From Gnetum montanum (lineage: Eukaryota > Streptophyta > Gnetopsida > Gnetales > Gnetaceae), in contig MNCI01001919.1 in NCBI GenBank assembly GCA_015680685.1, forward strand, positions 594,952-658,951: a stretch of 64,000 bases of DNA, in the 5' to 3' direction. Below are positions 11,492 through 21,409 of the stretch, in pieces. The notes below the pieces were generated by a model. The model did not search any database, was not told where the DNA came from, and saw only the letters and a program-made list of their open reading frames with translations. The first letter of the stretch is position 1; the number at the start of each line of letters is the position of its first letter. The position numbers and the translations under genes are program-made.

Positions 11492-11995
11492 TAAGTGTGA
11501 TAGCACTACTCTAGTAAAGTACCATTTGGCACCACTCTTGAGTCTAGAACTAGCCATATATCCCAAAGTGAATCCAGGATGAAGTACACCTTAATGTTCA
11601 TAGAACTTGCATGCATAACTTAAGAGCATAACACTCATTAATTCATGGGTTATGAGCATATTGAGTATGCCACATGAAATCACATATGCAACATGAACAA
11701 CACCACACACACACATGACCACAACAAGCACAAGCAACCACAAGAGACACTCTTCTCCTAGATGAGTTAAAACATATTCCTACTCTAACACATCTATCCC
11801 TAAGCCCTACTCTCAAAGAGAAGGATAGTGGCCTAAGCATCAAAGTAAAAGCTCTTTCACAAGCCTAAATATCCCTATGATTTAGTAGATAAGGAATTAT
11901 GCTAATGTAGTTCTTTAATGATGGTTGTAATACCATGGAATCCTTGAGGATCTCCACACCTCTTTGGCCCCCATTCTAGGGGAAAGCAACCTTCG
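11492..11995 (+). repeat. Direct repeat, copy 2
   Basis: Second copy of the 0.5 kb sequence at 10408-10935, offset by about 1.08 kb. It ends about 70 bases before element A1. It may be a short LTR-type element (TRIM-like) or an old segmental duplication. Confidence 0.75.
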
Positions 11996-12063
11996 ATACA
12001 CCAACAAGGACTATTTACCTACAAACCCACAATGTCTATGTTTATTATAATAATGCATAATTA

Positions 12064-12068
12064 TCATT
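12064..12068 (+). repeat. A1 target site duplication, left
   Basis: ATCAT immediately before the TG of the 5' LTR; identical to 25421-25425. Confidence 0.9.
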
Positions 12069-12967
12069 GATGAGTTTCAGTTCTATTGGCTACATCAATG
12101 AGGCCTCACCGATGGGATCTATTGACGAGGCCTAGTTCATGCATCATATCATTCATCGACATGGCCCTGTCGATGCAGTGTTTATAGTTAGCTATAAATA
12201 TGCATCCATGAGTTGCATTTATGGCATGAGAGATTATAGTTGTAATGAAGCTTTTCCAGTTTTTCCATTTGAAAGTTAAAATTTTTCTCCTAAGTGCCCG
12301 TAGCAAGAGTCATTAAGTGTATGGATCTTTATTCAAGCATTACTATACCTAAGCACGACAGTGTGTACGAAAATAAAGATGATCTTTCTAATAAAACTTG
12401 TAGTACTTTTTATAGATTAAATATTTTATTTATGCATTTAATATTTTTAATTATTTGTTAAACATTTTCAATTATTTATTAAATTTTTTCTAGAAAGTAA
12501 GTTAATGAAGCAATTAAGTAAGATAGATTGCACACATAAGTATGACTACTTTGAGTGTAACAAGTATTTGCTTGGTAATCCCAGTAGTGTTATTACTTGG
12601 TATGCCTAGTAGCATAGTGCTTGGTCACCAGTAGTAGATATGTGGGTTTAGGACGTGTACAAAAAGTTAGACCAAATGCTTATGTTAGGACTAGTTATAC
12701 GTTAGTTGATTAGTTAAATTAAATTTGTTAGTCCAACCACTTTATTCCTCTTTAAGTACCAAAACCATAAAAATACAAAATGATAAAAATTATATGCCTC
12801 GTACATCACAATTCTAATTGGGAAGAAAATGACTAACCTTAAGGCAAGATTCACTTCCTGGAGAACTAGTGCATCAGAAATGATAAAGTCCATAGAATTC
12901 AATCAGATCACATGTCAATGCTTTGTGAATCGTATGGTTGGATGTAGGGATACCTCGTCACTCATCA
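12069..12967 (+). repeat. A1 5' LTR
   Basis: 899 bp, starts TGATGAGTTTCAG and ends CTCATCA. It contains a TATA box and a block of imperfect 25-30 bp repeats ('acttggtatgcctagtag' type) near 12560-12640, seen also in the other A-family LTRs. It is clearly related to 24504-25420 but differs at many positions. Confidence 0.9.
12192..12200 (+). promoter_or_regulatory. TATA box of A1 5' LTR
   Basis: CTATAAATA about 123 bases into the LTR; the same motif is at 24643-24651 in the 3' LTR. It probably set the start of retrotransposon RNA. Confidence 0.6.
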
Positions 12968-12968
12968 T

Positions 12969-12986
12969 TGGTGCCATTGCTAGAGA
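12969..12986 (+). promoter_or_regulatory. A1 primer binding site, tRNA-Asp type, decayed
   Basis: TGGTGCCATTGCTAGAGA compares with the Athila-type site TGGCGCCGTTGCCGGGGA with five changes, all C to T or G to A; four fall in former CpG dinucleotides. It lies one base after the LTR end. This supports both element type and decay by cytosine deamination. Confidence 0.8.
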
Positions 12987-13145
12987 CTTTTGTTGAACAT
13001 GCTCTATCTTAGATCAGCGAAGACTAGTAATATCATTGTACAAACCTCAAGGTCAATATCATTCCCACTATACATACAATTATAAAAGTACACTGACATT
13101 TTATTTTATACTACAAAATGTCTTCTTCTTTCCACAAACACAAAG

Positions 13146-14960
13146 ATGTCAAACCACCAGTCCCACAAGAGTGCAAAGTGGTATATACTCATCGAGATGA
13201 GTATGTACCAAACTTCACCTTCATCCTACATCAGGATGAATAATTGTGATGGCATGATATGGAGGACAACATTGTCTTTCCCTCTAATCAATCTATTCCA
13301 AGGATGTTGCTTAAAAATCTTAAGAAGTTGGGCATTCCAAACCTTCACAAAGAATATGTTGTGAATGGTTATGACACTCAAAATTACTATCCCATTGAAA
13401 CACAATGTAAGAGAGATCGACATCAAGAGAAGCTTCATGAAGCTATGAAGGGAAAACATTATACTAATTCCTTGTTCCTACTAGATCAAGATGACAATCA
13501 GGATACTCCATTTGAAGATTCTCAACATGAAGATTCTCCAACCCCTGTTACTAGTGACAATGATGTGAACCTGAACGTGCAATCTACTATTCATAAACTA
13601 GGTTCAAGAAAAAGTGACAGCCAAGGTAGTAACTCTAGCAAGCATCACAATGGCAATGGATATAAGGATGATGATTATAATAAGCGAAAAAGTGATGGAA
13701 AAAACTATGGAGGTGGTGGTGATCCATCTTTCTCTTCATCATATTCATTTGATTCTGAACATTCCTCTTCATTTGACAATTCTCATAGAAGTTTCCATTG
13801 AAATAATCATGATGAAGGTGATTAGCGAGACAAAAATGACTATGAAAGCCACCAAGACTGGAGGGGTGACTGAAACCATCATCAATGTCATCGACATAGT
13901 GATGATGATGAGCCTCTATTAGTAACTCAAAACATGCTCAACATTTTAGAGATAGTTAAAATTCTAACTAGGCATATAAAAGATAGTAGGATCAAGTGCT
14001 TAGACATGAACAATATCCCAATATTTTAGGGGGGATATAACTCTGATCTGCAGACACATCTACAAGATTTCCATGATGCTTATGCCTTACAAAACATAGA
14101 AAATAAGTGGTAGGAACTCAAGCTCTTCCCTAGGACACTCATCAAGAAAGCTGAAAGCTAGTATCAATCTTTAGAGCTAGAATCTATCCATAGATGGAGT
14201 ACCATGNTTTAGAGCTAGAATCTATCCATAGATGGAGTACCATGTTAGAGCTATTTAATGACAAATATTAGATGTACTCTAGAGTGTCTAATCTGAGAAG
14301 GAAAATCCAAGGTTGAAAACTAGGAATACATAAATCCTTGGATGCTACCATGAGTAGATACTATTCACTCTTACATGAATGCCTTAGCCATGGTTATTCT
14401 CAACAGGAACAACTTCGCCACACCATAGATGGATTTAAACTGGAAACAAGAAGAACCCTTGGAATGTATGTCCAAGAAAGATTGTTTGAACTAAGAGCTC
14501 ATCAAGTCCAAAGGCTAATTGAGTAGGTAGCAAAAGAATAATGTGAGTTACAAAAAAGAGAAAATGTGGAAGAGTATAATAGGAACCCTTCCATTAGGAA
14601 ATAGGAGGTTCGATTTTGTGATGAGGAGGAGTCACCACTTGATGAACTAGTGAATAGGAAGACCTTGCTCATCCAAAAATATATTTCTAAAATTTTGGCA
14701 AAGGTTGATAAATTATGGGACTCTTTGGATGAAAAATTTCAAAATGCTATCAAGGTCACTGAAGAATCCAAAGAGAAAAATAATGATCATAACTATAGAA
14801 TGAAAAAAGAAGCTAAATGTTCCTATCAAAGAGGTAATCGCAAAGCTACAGTAGTAGAGGAAGTTGTGAAAACTAACTTTGTTGATGAAACTAATTTTGA
14901 CATCTATCAATACAAACATCAAAAAGGATGTTGTCCTATGGTGTCACACTTATAAGAGTT
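13146..14960 (+). pseudogene. A1 gag
   Basis: Broken capsid gene after a 159-base leader. The first Met (13146) opens MSNHQSHKSAKW. Open stretches at 13259-13801, 14338-14526 and 14650-14955 are in different frames. The central part (14020-14540) contains the retrotransposon-gag-like region with a helical Leu/Arg pattern, and matches A2 45735-46166 and A3 51925-52400. 13600-13800 encodes a Ser/Gly/Asn/Asp-rich low-complexity stretch. The product would be the virus-like particle protein. Stops and a 36 bp duplication around an N (14207) break it. Confidence 0.75.
14171..14244 (+). repeat. 36 bp direct duplication around a single N
   Basis: 14171-14206 and 14209-14244 are identical, separated by N at 14207 and a T. 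A single N flanked by an exact repeat is typical of a failed contig overlap, so this is probably an assembly artefact in A1 gag. Confidence 0.85.
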
Positions 14961-15598
14961 GGGGATGTATGCATTGAATCCTTGACTAGCATGTAAGCAA
15001 GCACCTAGACGATTACCTTATCCTCAAGGCAATCCAAGGTAGTTCAACTAGAAACAATAAGCGTATTACCCAAGTGGAACTTCTCCACAACCTTATGAAC
15101 AATACCAATAGTGGTATCAACTACAATTATGGGGAATGCCACCACTATGGCAATAGTACCCTTATAGACAACTAGATCCATATGGGTACTATGTTCAACA
15201 ACCTATCTCTTCAAGAAGTTCTACAAGCCATACATTATTTTAGCCTCACTATTACCCTCTAGAGTACCACTGAACACATTCACCATCTACTCAAGGGAAA
15301 AATCCATATCCATATCCATATCACCCTTCACATCTGTCTACACACATACCTCTACCTTCAACCTAGTTACCTCCTACTCCATCCATGTAGGATGAGATTC
15401 TTCATAGCCACAACAACAAAATGCTATACATTCACAATTGGCTTACTAGCCAAGTGGTCCAAAAAGTAAATCTAGAAAAAGACCTTTCTTTCAACCTAGT
15501 AGTCATTTCAACCCTAACAATTTAGTCCAATTGATCTTCTTGCATCTCCAACACCCTTATCCTCTACATCAGACATCTTCAAGTGTCCTTCAAACCAA
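14961..15598 (+). pseudogene. A1 gag-PR linker, Tyr/Gln/Pro-rich
   Basis: Broken frame encoding RRLPYPQGN-like sequence followed by repeated Tyr, Gln, Pro and Ser, including a run of Pro-Tyr pairs near 15305-15325. A0 (2080-2440) and A3 (52860-53330) conserve the same composition. Low complexity makes any function unclear; in the family it connects gag to protease. Confidence 0.6.
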
Positions 15599-16030
15599 GT
15601 GCTACCTCGGATTCGCACTGTAATGCTAACTCATGTTGTTTCTGATTGGATCAAGACTTGTCATCTTTCCATGAAAATATCTAATCTAGAAAATCCACTC
15701 ATTCACCTACAAATCACTGTACATGAGCCATGCAAGGCTCTTCTTAAGTCTAGTTCTAGAGTTAATCTCATCTCCCATGACATGTACAAGGCCTGGAACC
15801 TACCACCTTTACAAAAGTGCAACATCCATCTAGAATTGGTAGATCAGTTAATTACTATTCCTCTAGGATTAATAGAGGACATTGTAACCAAAATTTGTGG
15901 GTGGTCCTATCCTATTTATTTTCTAGTGATCAAGGTTGAAAAGTGCAAAAGTGATTTCCCCATCATTATGGGAAGATCTTGGTTAAGCACGGTTGATGCA
16001 TGTATCTTCAGAAATATCCAAAGAAAATGA
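15599..16030 (+). pseudogene. A1 protease (retropepsin-like)
   Basis: A nearly open frame of 143 codons. The region expected to hold the catalytic D-S/T-G reads L-L-K-S-S-S-R-V-N-L-I-S, so the catalytic Asp is replaced by Lys. About 70 residues on come the family features YPIYFLVI and DFPIIMGRSWLST. In A3 the equivalent reads L-D-S-C-I-S-V-N-L-I-S. The enzyme would have cleaved the gag-pol polyprotein; this copy could not. Confidence 0.75.
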
Positions 16031-16339
16031 ATTAAACAAGATAGAGAAGAACCATATTCCATGCATCGTTTATAGCAATAACAAGTGCAATGTCATGCAA
16101 TAGATTTGGTCCATCAGAACTACACACATTAAAGTATGTAATCAGTGTGCAGAAAAACTCAATATTCAAAGGTTTCTGTACATAGCATCCACAAAGTAGG
16201 AGGGCACCTAGTGGTTGATACCTGACTCAAATAGTAGCACATTATACATAGAACCAACTGAGAGCCTAACATGTTCTAATGTTGAAGGCATGGATAAAAT
16301 TGAACAAGTTCATTCCCAACTGTCTGAAGAAGAGGATGA

Positions 16340-17390
16340 TACTTATTAGGGAGAGTTGGAAATCCCTAATAACTTCAAGCAGAAGCCCTTAGAACTAAAA
16401 CATTTACTAGCTAGCATGGAATATGCATTTTTAAATAATGATAAATTAGTCATAATTAATACAAAACTTGCTCCTAATAAAAAAAATTTGTTAAAGGTAG
16501 TTAACAAATGGCCAACAACATTTTCTTGGTCATATCTTGAGCTAACAAGAATCGATCGAAGGATATGCCAGCATCGCATTTACATTGACCCAGCCATAAA
16601 GCTTAGAAGGTAGCAATAGAGGTGGTTGAACCCCAAATTGAAGTAGATCATCAAAGAGGAAATTGAAAAACTCCTCAAGGTAGAGTTCATCTATCCCATC
16701 GTGGATAGTGAGTGGGTTAGCCCACTTGTAATTGTACCAAAGAAAGGAGACAAACGGTGGGTCTACATAGACTTCAGGCTATTAAATATGACAACATTTA
16801 AAGATCATTTTCCTTTGCCATTTATGGATCAAGTGTTGAACATCATATCTAGGCATTATTATTATAGCCTCTTGGATGGTTATAGTGGCTATAACCAAAT
16901 CCAAATTACATCAAAAGATCAAGCCAAGACAACATTCATGAGTCCCTATGGAACTTTTTCATATTATAAGATGTCATTTGGTCTATGTACTACCCCCACA
17001 ATATTTTAACGCTTGGTCCTTAGTATTTTCCAATAGCAAATCGATAGTGATGTAGAAGTCTTCATGGATGACTTTTCCACCTATAAAGCTACATTTGAGC
17101 AAGCCTTGGACTACCTAAAGTAAGTATTGAAGAAACGTGTTGAGATGAACTTGTAGCTTAATTGGTAAAAGAACCATTTCATTGTCCAAGAAGGCATTGT
17201 GCTAGGGCACCGAATTTTGCAAAAAGGGATTAAGGTAGACCCAAAAAAGATAAGGGTCATCCAAGGAATAACATGCCAAATAGAGACTATTAAAGATGTT
17301 TAGTCATTCCTTAGACACACTGGCTACACCGGTGATTCATAGAGAATTTCTCTAAGATCACAAAGTCATTGGTAGAGCTTACAAAGAAAG
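16340..17390 (+). pseudogene. A1 reverse transcriptase
   Basis: Ty3/gypsy RT domain in order: SPLVIVPKKGDKRWV near 16710-16765, D-F-R-L-L-N, LLDGYSGYNQIQI (16870-16910), the Y-G-T-F region and F-G-L-C near 16975. The active-site box reads VFMDDFS (about 17060-17080); most gypsy elements have Y-x-D-D. The frame breaks at 17010 (TAA) and at many TAG codons after that. It would copy element RNA into DNA inside the particle. Confidence 0.85.
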
Positions 17391-17489
17391 ATGCACCTTT
17401 CATATAGACTAAGGAATGTGAACATGCATTCCAATAGTTAAAAGATAAACTCATAGAAACACCAATCCTATGAGCACCATACTAGTCCA

Positions 17490-17890
17490 AACCCTTCAAC
17501 ATCATTTAGATGCATCTAACTATGCCTTGGGAGTAGTGTTGATGAAAATGGACAATAAGAAATGCCCATAATACATCCACTATGTGAGCCAAAGCATTTT
17601 GGGAGCATAGTTAAATTACACCACCATAGAGAAAGAACTAATGATAGTGGTGTATGCTCTTGAAAAGTTTAAGCGCTATGCACTTGATTACAAAGTATTT
17701 GTGCATATGGATCATAGTGCAATCCACTTCCTCATGATAAGCCAATGGTAAGCTCTTTTTTCATACGGTGTTTCATGGTCTTCAAGGAATTTGATTTCAT
17801 GATGGTAGATTGAAAAGGAACTAAGAATGTGATCGTTGACCACCTCTCTTGCTTAAGATGGGATAATAAAGAGGAAGAGAGCTTACTCTC
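17490..17890 (+). pseudogene. A1 RNase H
   Basis: The translation shows the RNaseH-like segment used in gypsy elements: D-A-S-N-Y-A-L-G-V-V-L near 17510-17545, TIEKELMIVVYALEKF (17625-17672), then VFVHMDHSAIHFLM. It matches A3 62190-62430. It would remove the RNA strand after reverse transcription. Several stops are present. Confidence 0.8.
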
Positions 17891-17899
17891 TAATCAATT

Positions 17900-19204
17900 T
17901 CTAGATGAACTCCTCTTTACATGAGCAATAAATGAAAAAATTCCTATAGAAACAACATTGTATAATGGCATCCTCACTTATCTTCTTACTCAAGAGATGC
18001 CACAAGATTTTGACATTAAATAGAAGCAACAATTTCTTCATCAAGCCAAATACTTCATGGAAATCAATGAACACCTCTATAAGGTGTGTGCTAATGGCTT
18101 GATTCATTCATTTGTCTCTAATGAAGATCAACTATGCATTCTCTAGGATGCTCATAAAGGGCCTTGCATAGGCCACTATGTAGGGAGACACAAAGCCATG
18201 AAAATCTTGATGATAGGATACTATTGGCCTATAATCTTCATGGATGCCCACTAGTTTGTCAAATATTATGAATGTTGTTAACAAAATGGGGGATAACTAC
18301 TCTCATGGAAGGTCCTCAATAGTGGATTACACCACTAGAACATTTTGACATGTGGGATGTTGAATTTATGGATCCCATCATAGCCATGTCTAATGGAAAA
18401 GCGTATATTATAGTAGCAATTTACTACTACAAAAAATGAGTAGAAGCAGTAGCCATTATTGATTGTACATCATCCATTGCTACTAAATTCATACAACAAA
18501 ATATTGTGAATAGGTTTGGGATGCCACATTCACTAATTTTTTATAATGGAACTCATTTTATAGGTGCCACTTTTAGAAAATTAATGCCATACTTGGGGGT
18601 TGAACATAAATTAACACCCTACCACCCCTAAGCCAATAGTCAAGTAAAGGTAACCAACTAGGAGATCACAAAAATACTAACATAGACCATTAGCAAATAT
18701 AGGAAAGATTGGACTACAAAACTAAGCGATGCTCTCTGGGCTTATCATTCAACATGGAAACTTCCTATTAGCTACTCTCCCTATGAGTTAAGGTATAGAA
18801 AACTTCTAATGCTTTTAATTCAATTTGAGCTTTGTACACTCTCAATAGCTTGTGATCTAAATCTTGACCTATGTCTAGCACAAAAAGAAATATTGATCAA
18901 CCTAAACATGCTACATGAAAATTGATTAGTGGCCCTATCCTTGAATGAGATAAACAAGCAATTCAACAAGCAACATCATGACCTAAGAATACAAAAGCTA
19001 AAACTTCAACCAGGAGATAAGGTTCTCTATTGGACCCACACATGTACCCCAAAAGGAAAAATTTTAAACATTGTGGGAGGGACCTTATATAATTGATCAA
19101 TCCTTTCCCTCTAGGGTCATGATAATCTACAAACCTGAAAGCCCAAATAAAAAGCAGTTGGTCAACATCCAACAAGTAAAGCCTATCCTCGTACCAAGAT
19201 AGGC
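17900..19204 (+). pseudogene. A1 integrase
   Basis: N-terminal zinc-binding relic near 18145-18290 (AHKGPCIGHYVGRHKAM, later a Cys-Cys pair), then the catalytic core near 18350-18720: EFMDPIIAMSNGKAYI, the NRFGMPHSLI strand and YNGTHF (normally S-D-N-G-T-H-F), and TPYHP. The second catalytic Asp is altered (Asp to Tyr). The C-terminal part (ALWAYHSTWKLPISYSPYEL) follows. It is broken by stops and at least one frameshift. Confidence 0.8.
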
Positions 19205-21409
19205 TAGTGAAACTACCACTTTGATAGATGGACAATTGTGTTCTATTTTTTGGATGTCCTCCTTCCAACTTAGTCATGGAGAAGATGGCCATCCATGCTA
19301 ACAATCCATATGGTTTCTCAATTTCTATACTTTTTTTTTCCACATTTTTAATTTTACAAGTTATTTATTTTACAAATTTTTTTATTTTCAAATTTTTCTA
19401 ATTTTTATAATTTTATGCCATTATTAGTACTTTTGATCCTTTCTTTATTATTTTACACTTTATTATATATTTTACTTTATTTTGTTTTGTTCAAGTGTGA
19501 TATTTCCTTACTTTTGCTAATAAAAATTTCTTTATTGCCACAGGACAGTATTTTTTTTGTTGTTTACTAATGATGGTTTGTGATTAATGTTTTGATTGTC
19601 AATGTTTGGTTTCTATTTTTGAATTCTAATGTTTGATGACTTTACCATGGTTTATTTTTCATGGAATAGTTAGTAATTCCATGTCATCCATCCATCCAAT
19701 GAACTCTATGATTTTCCTTGTTCTAGAAATTTAAGGTCCTTTCCATTAAAGAAACTTTTAATCAATCAGTGACCTTGGTAGTTTTAAAATTAGGAAGGAT
19801 TCAAAAGGTTTGAAAATGGTGTGACTTCAAGGGGACTCAATACTCTTTGTACTCTTCTACTTTCTTGAGTTCTTGAGTGTTTTTCATGAACTTCTTACCG
19901 TTCCATACCAATCACTAATAGGAAGTCAAATAAGTCTTTGCATGGTGTGGTTTCCATCCAAAAAAAACAAAAATTCAAAACACATCCCTTAGACATAAAT
20001 AAGTCCATTCATGGTGTAGTTCCCATTTCAAAAAAAAATATACAACAATTGAAATTCATACTACATCCCTTAGGCAAATAAATGGGCTATAAGCATTGGT
20101 TATGGGACTACAAACACATGCACCTATGCCTGAAGGTCCCCTCTAACTAAGGCCCTCTTTCTTACTTTCTACTTCTCTTTTCTTCTCTTTATGGAATGGT
20201 GGTTGTCTTATGGAAGCACTCTCATGTCTCATGTGGGTGGATCAATCTTAGAGTGGTGATGCAAAGTCACTGAAAGTGGCTAGTTTTGGTTTAGACTAAG
20301 CATGGATCTTCTCGAATCATTTTAAACATAACCTCCACAAGAGACTTCTTATGACCTCAATTCACAACTCCATTCCACCTTCTCTATCATCCATCAATGT
20401 TGCCATAACTCACCTCACTATCATGTTCTATGTCATGCTCTATGTCTTGGTTTGATGTGTTGGAATTCTTGAGTAGATTCTTTTTGGTTGTTCCTTAAAC
20501 TTTAATGATCATTAAATTGACTATGGGGCCCACAAACTCCTTAGTTGAGGTTATGCAAGGGTAATAACAGCATGAGCTTACTATGGGGAGTACCCACTTG
20601 CATAGCTCTTGGCTTGATTAATTGATGTTCTTTACCTTTGACATCACTGCAATCCTATCTTTCACATATTCCATTATGTATTCTGCTCAATGCTCCTTAA
20701 CCTTTCATTTCATTCATCTCTGGAACTAATTTTTTCCATTTTTCCAAATTCATGAGCTTTAAAACCCTCTTCTCATGTTTTCATACTATTCTTAGCCTTT
20801 TAAGCTTTCATTTGAGGCCTAGTCAATAGTCATCTATGGTGGTCAAAGATTACGTCGTTGAGGCTTCGATGATGTAACCCCCCTCATCAACAAGGTCTAG
20901 TCAACTAGGCCTCATTGACGTAGCACAAAACTCCTATAGATACCGCCATGTACTTAGAAATTTTTTACCATTTTCTCATAACACATGGGGAGTTTTTGAA
21001 ATTTTTCAGAGCCCAAAACCTTCTAGAACCCATAACTTTCCAACTATTTGTCCAAATCACTCTGTTCTTTAACCCTACACTTATCATAGGTAAGCTCTTT
21101 AACATAGGGGCCACAAACCTTAAGGTTTCTAATGAAAAACTGATGACCTTTTTTGGAAATTTTTCTAACCCTCTTAAAGGGTTAATAATCTTAACAGCAT
21201 ATAAACATCAACTTTTTTGATAGTTAAACCTTCCAACAATCTCTAGGATGATTTATTAATGATAACACATAAATAAAATTATAATTGGAGTAATTAAATC
21301 AGCCATAATCACAACTTAGCCAAGTGTAACTATTCTTAAGAGATAAAGGTATCCCAATTGCTTTATGTTACACAACGATTACTAACTCATGGTTTTATCG
21401 TGATTATAG
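19205..21409 (+). other. A1 post-pol spacer
   Basis: About 2.2 kb with no gene. It starts with a T-rich run near 19330 and includes a repeated 'cttagacataaataagtcc' pair near 19928-20010. Near 20840-20930 there are motifs like 'gaggcctcattgacgtag' that recur in the A-family LTR U3. The A0 remnant keeps parts of this spacer (3300-5000), so it is a genuine component of the element. Confidence 0.65.

Noticed and set aside
13614-13922. 102-codon Ile/Met/His-rich frame
   Set aside because: Alternative frame of A1 gag, again driven by GAT-rich bases.
18963-19343. 126-codon open frame on the minus strand
   Set aside because: It lies opposite the A1 integrase C-terminus; no known motif and no promoter; an antisense shadow.
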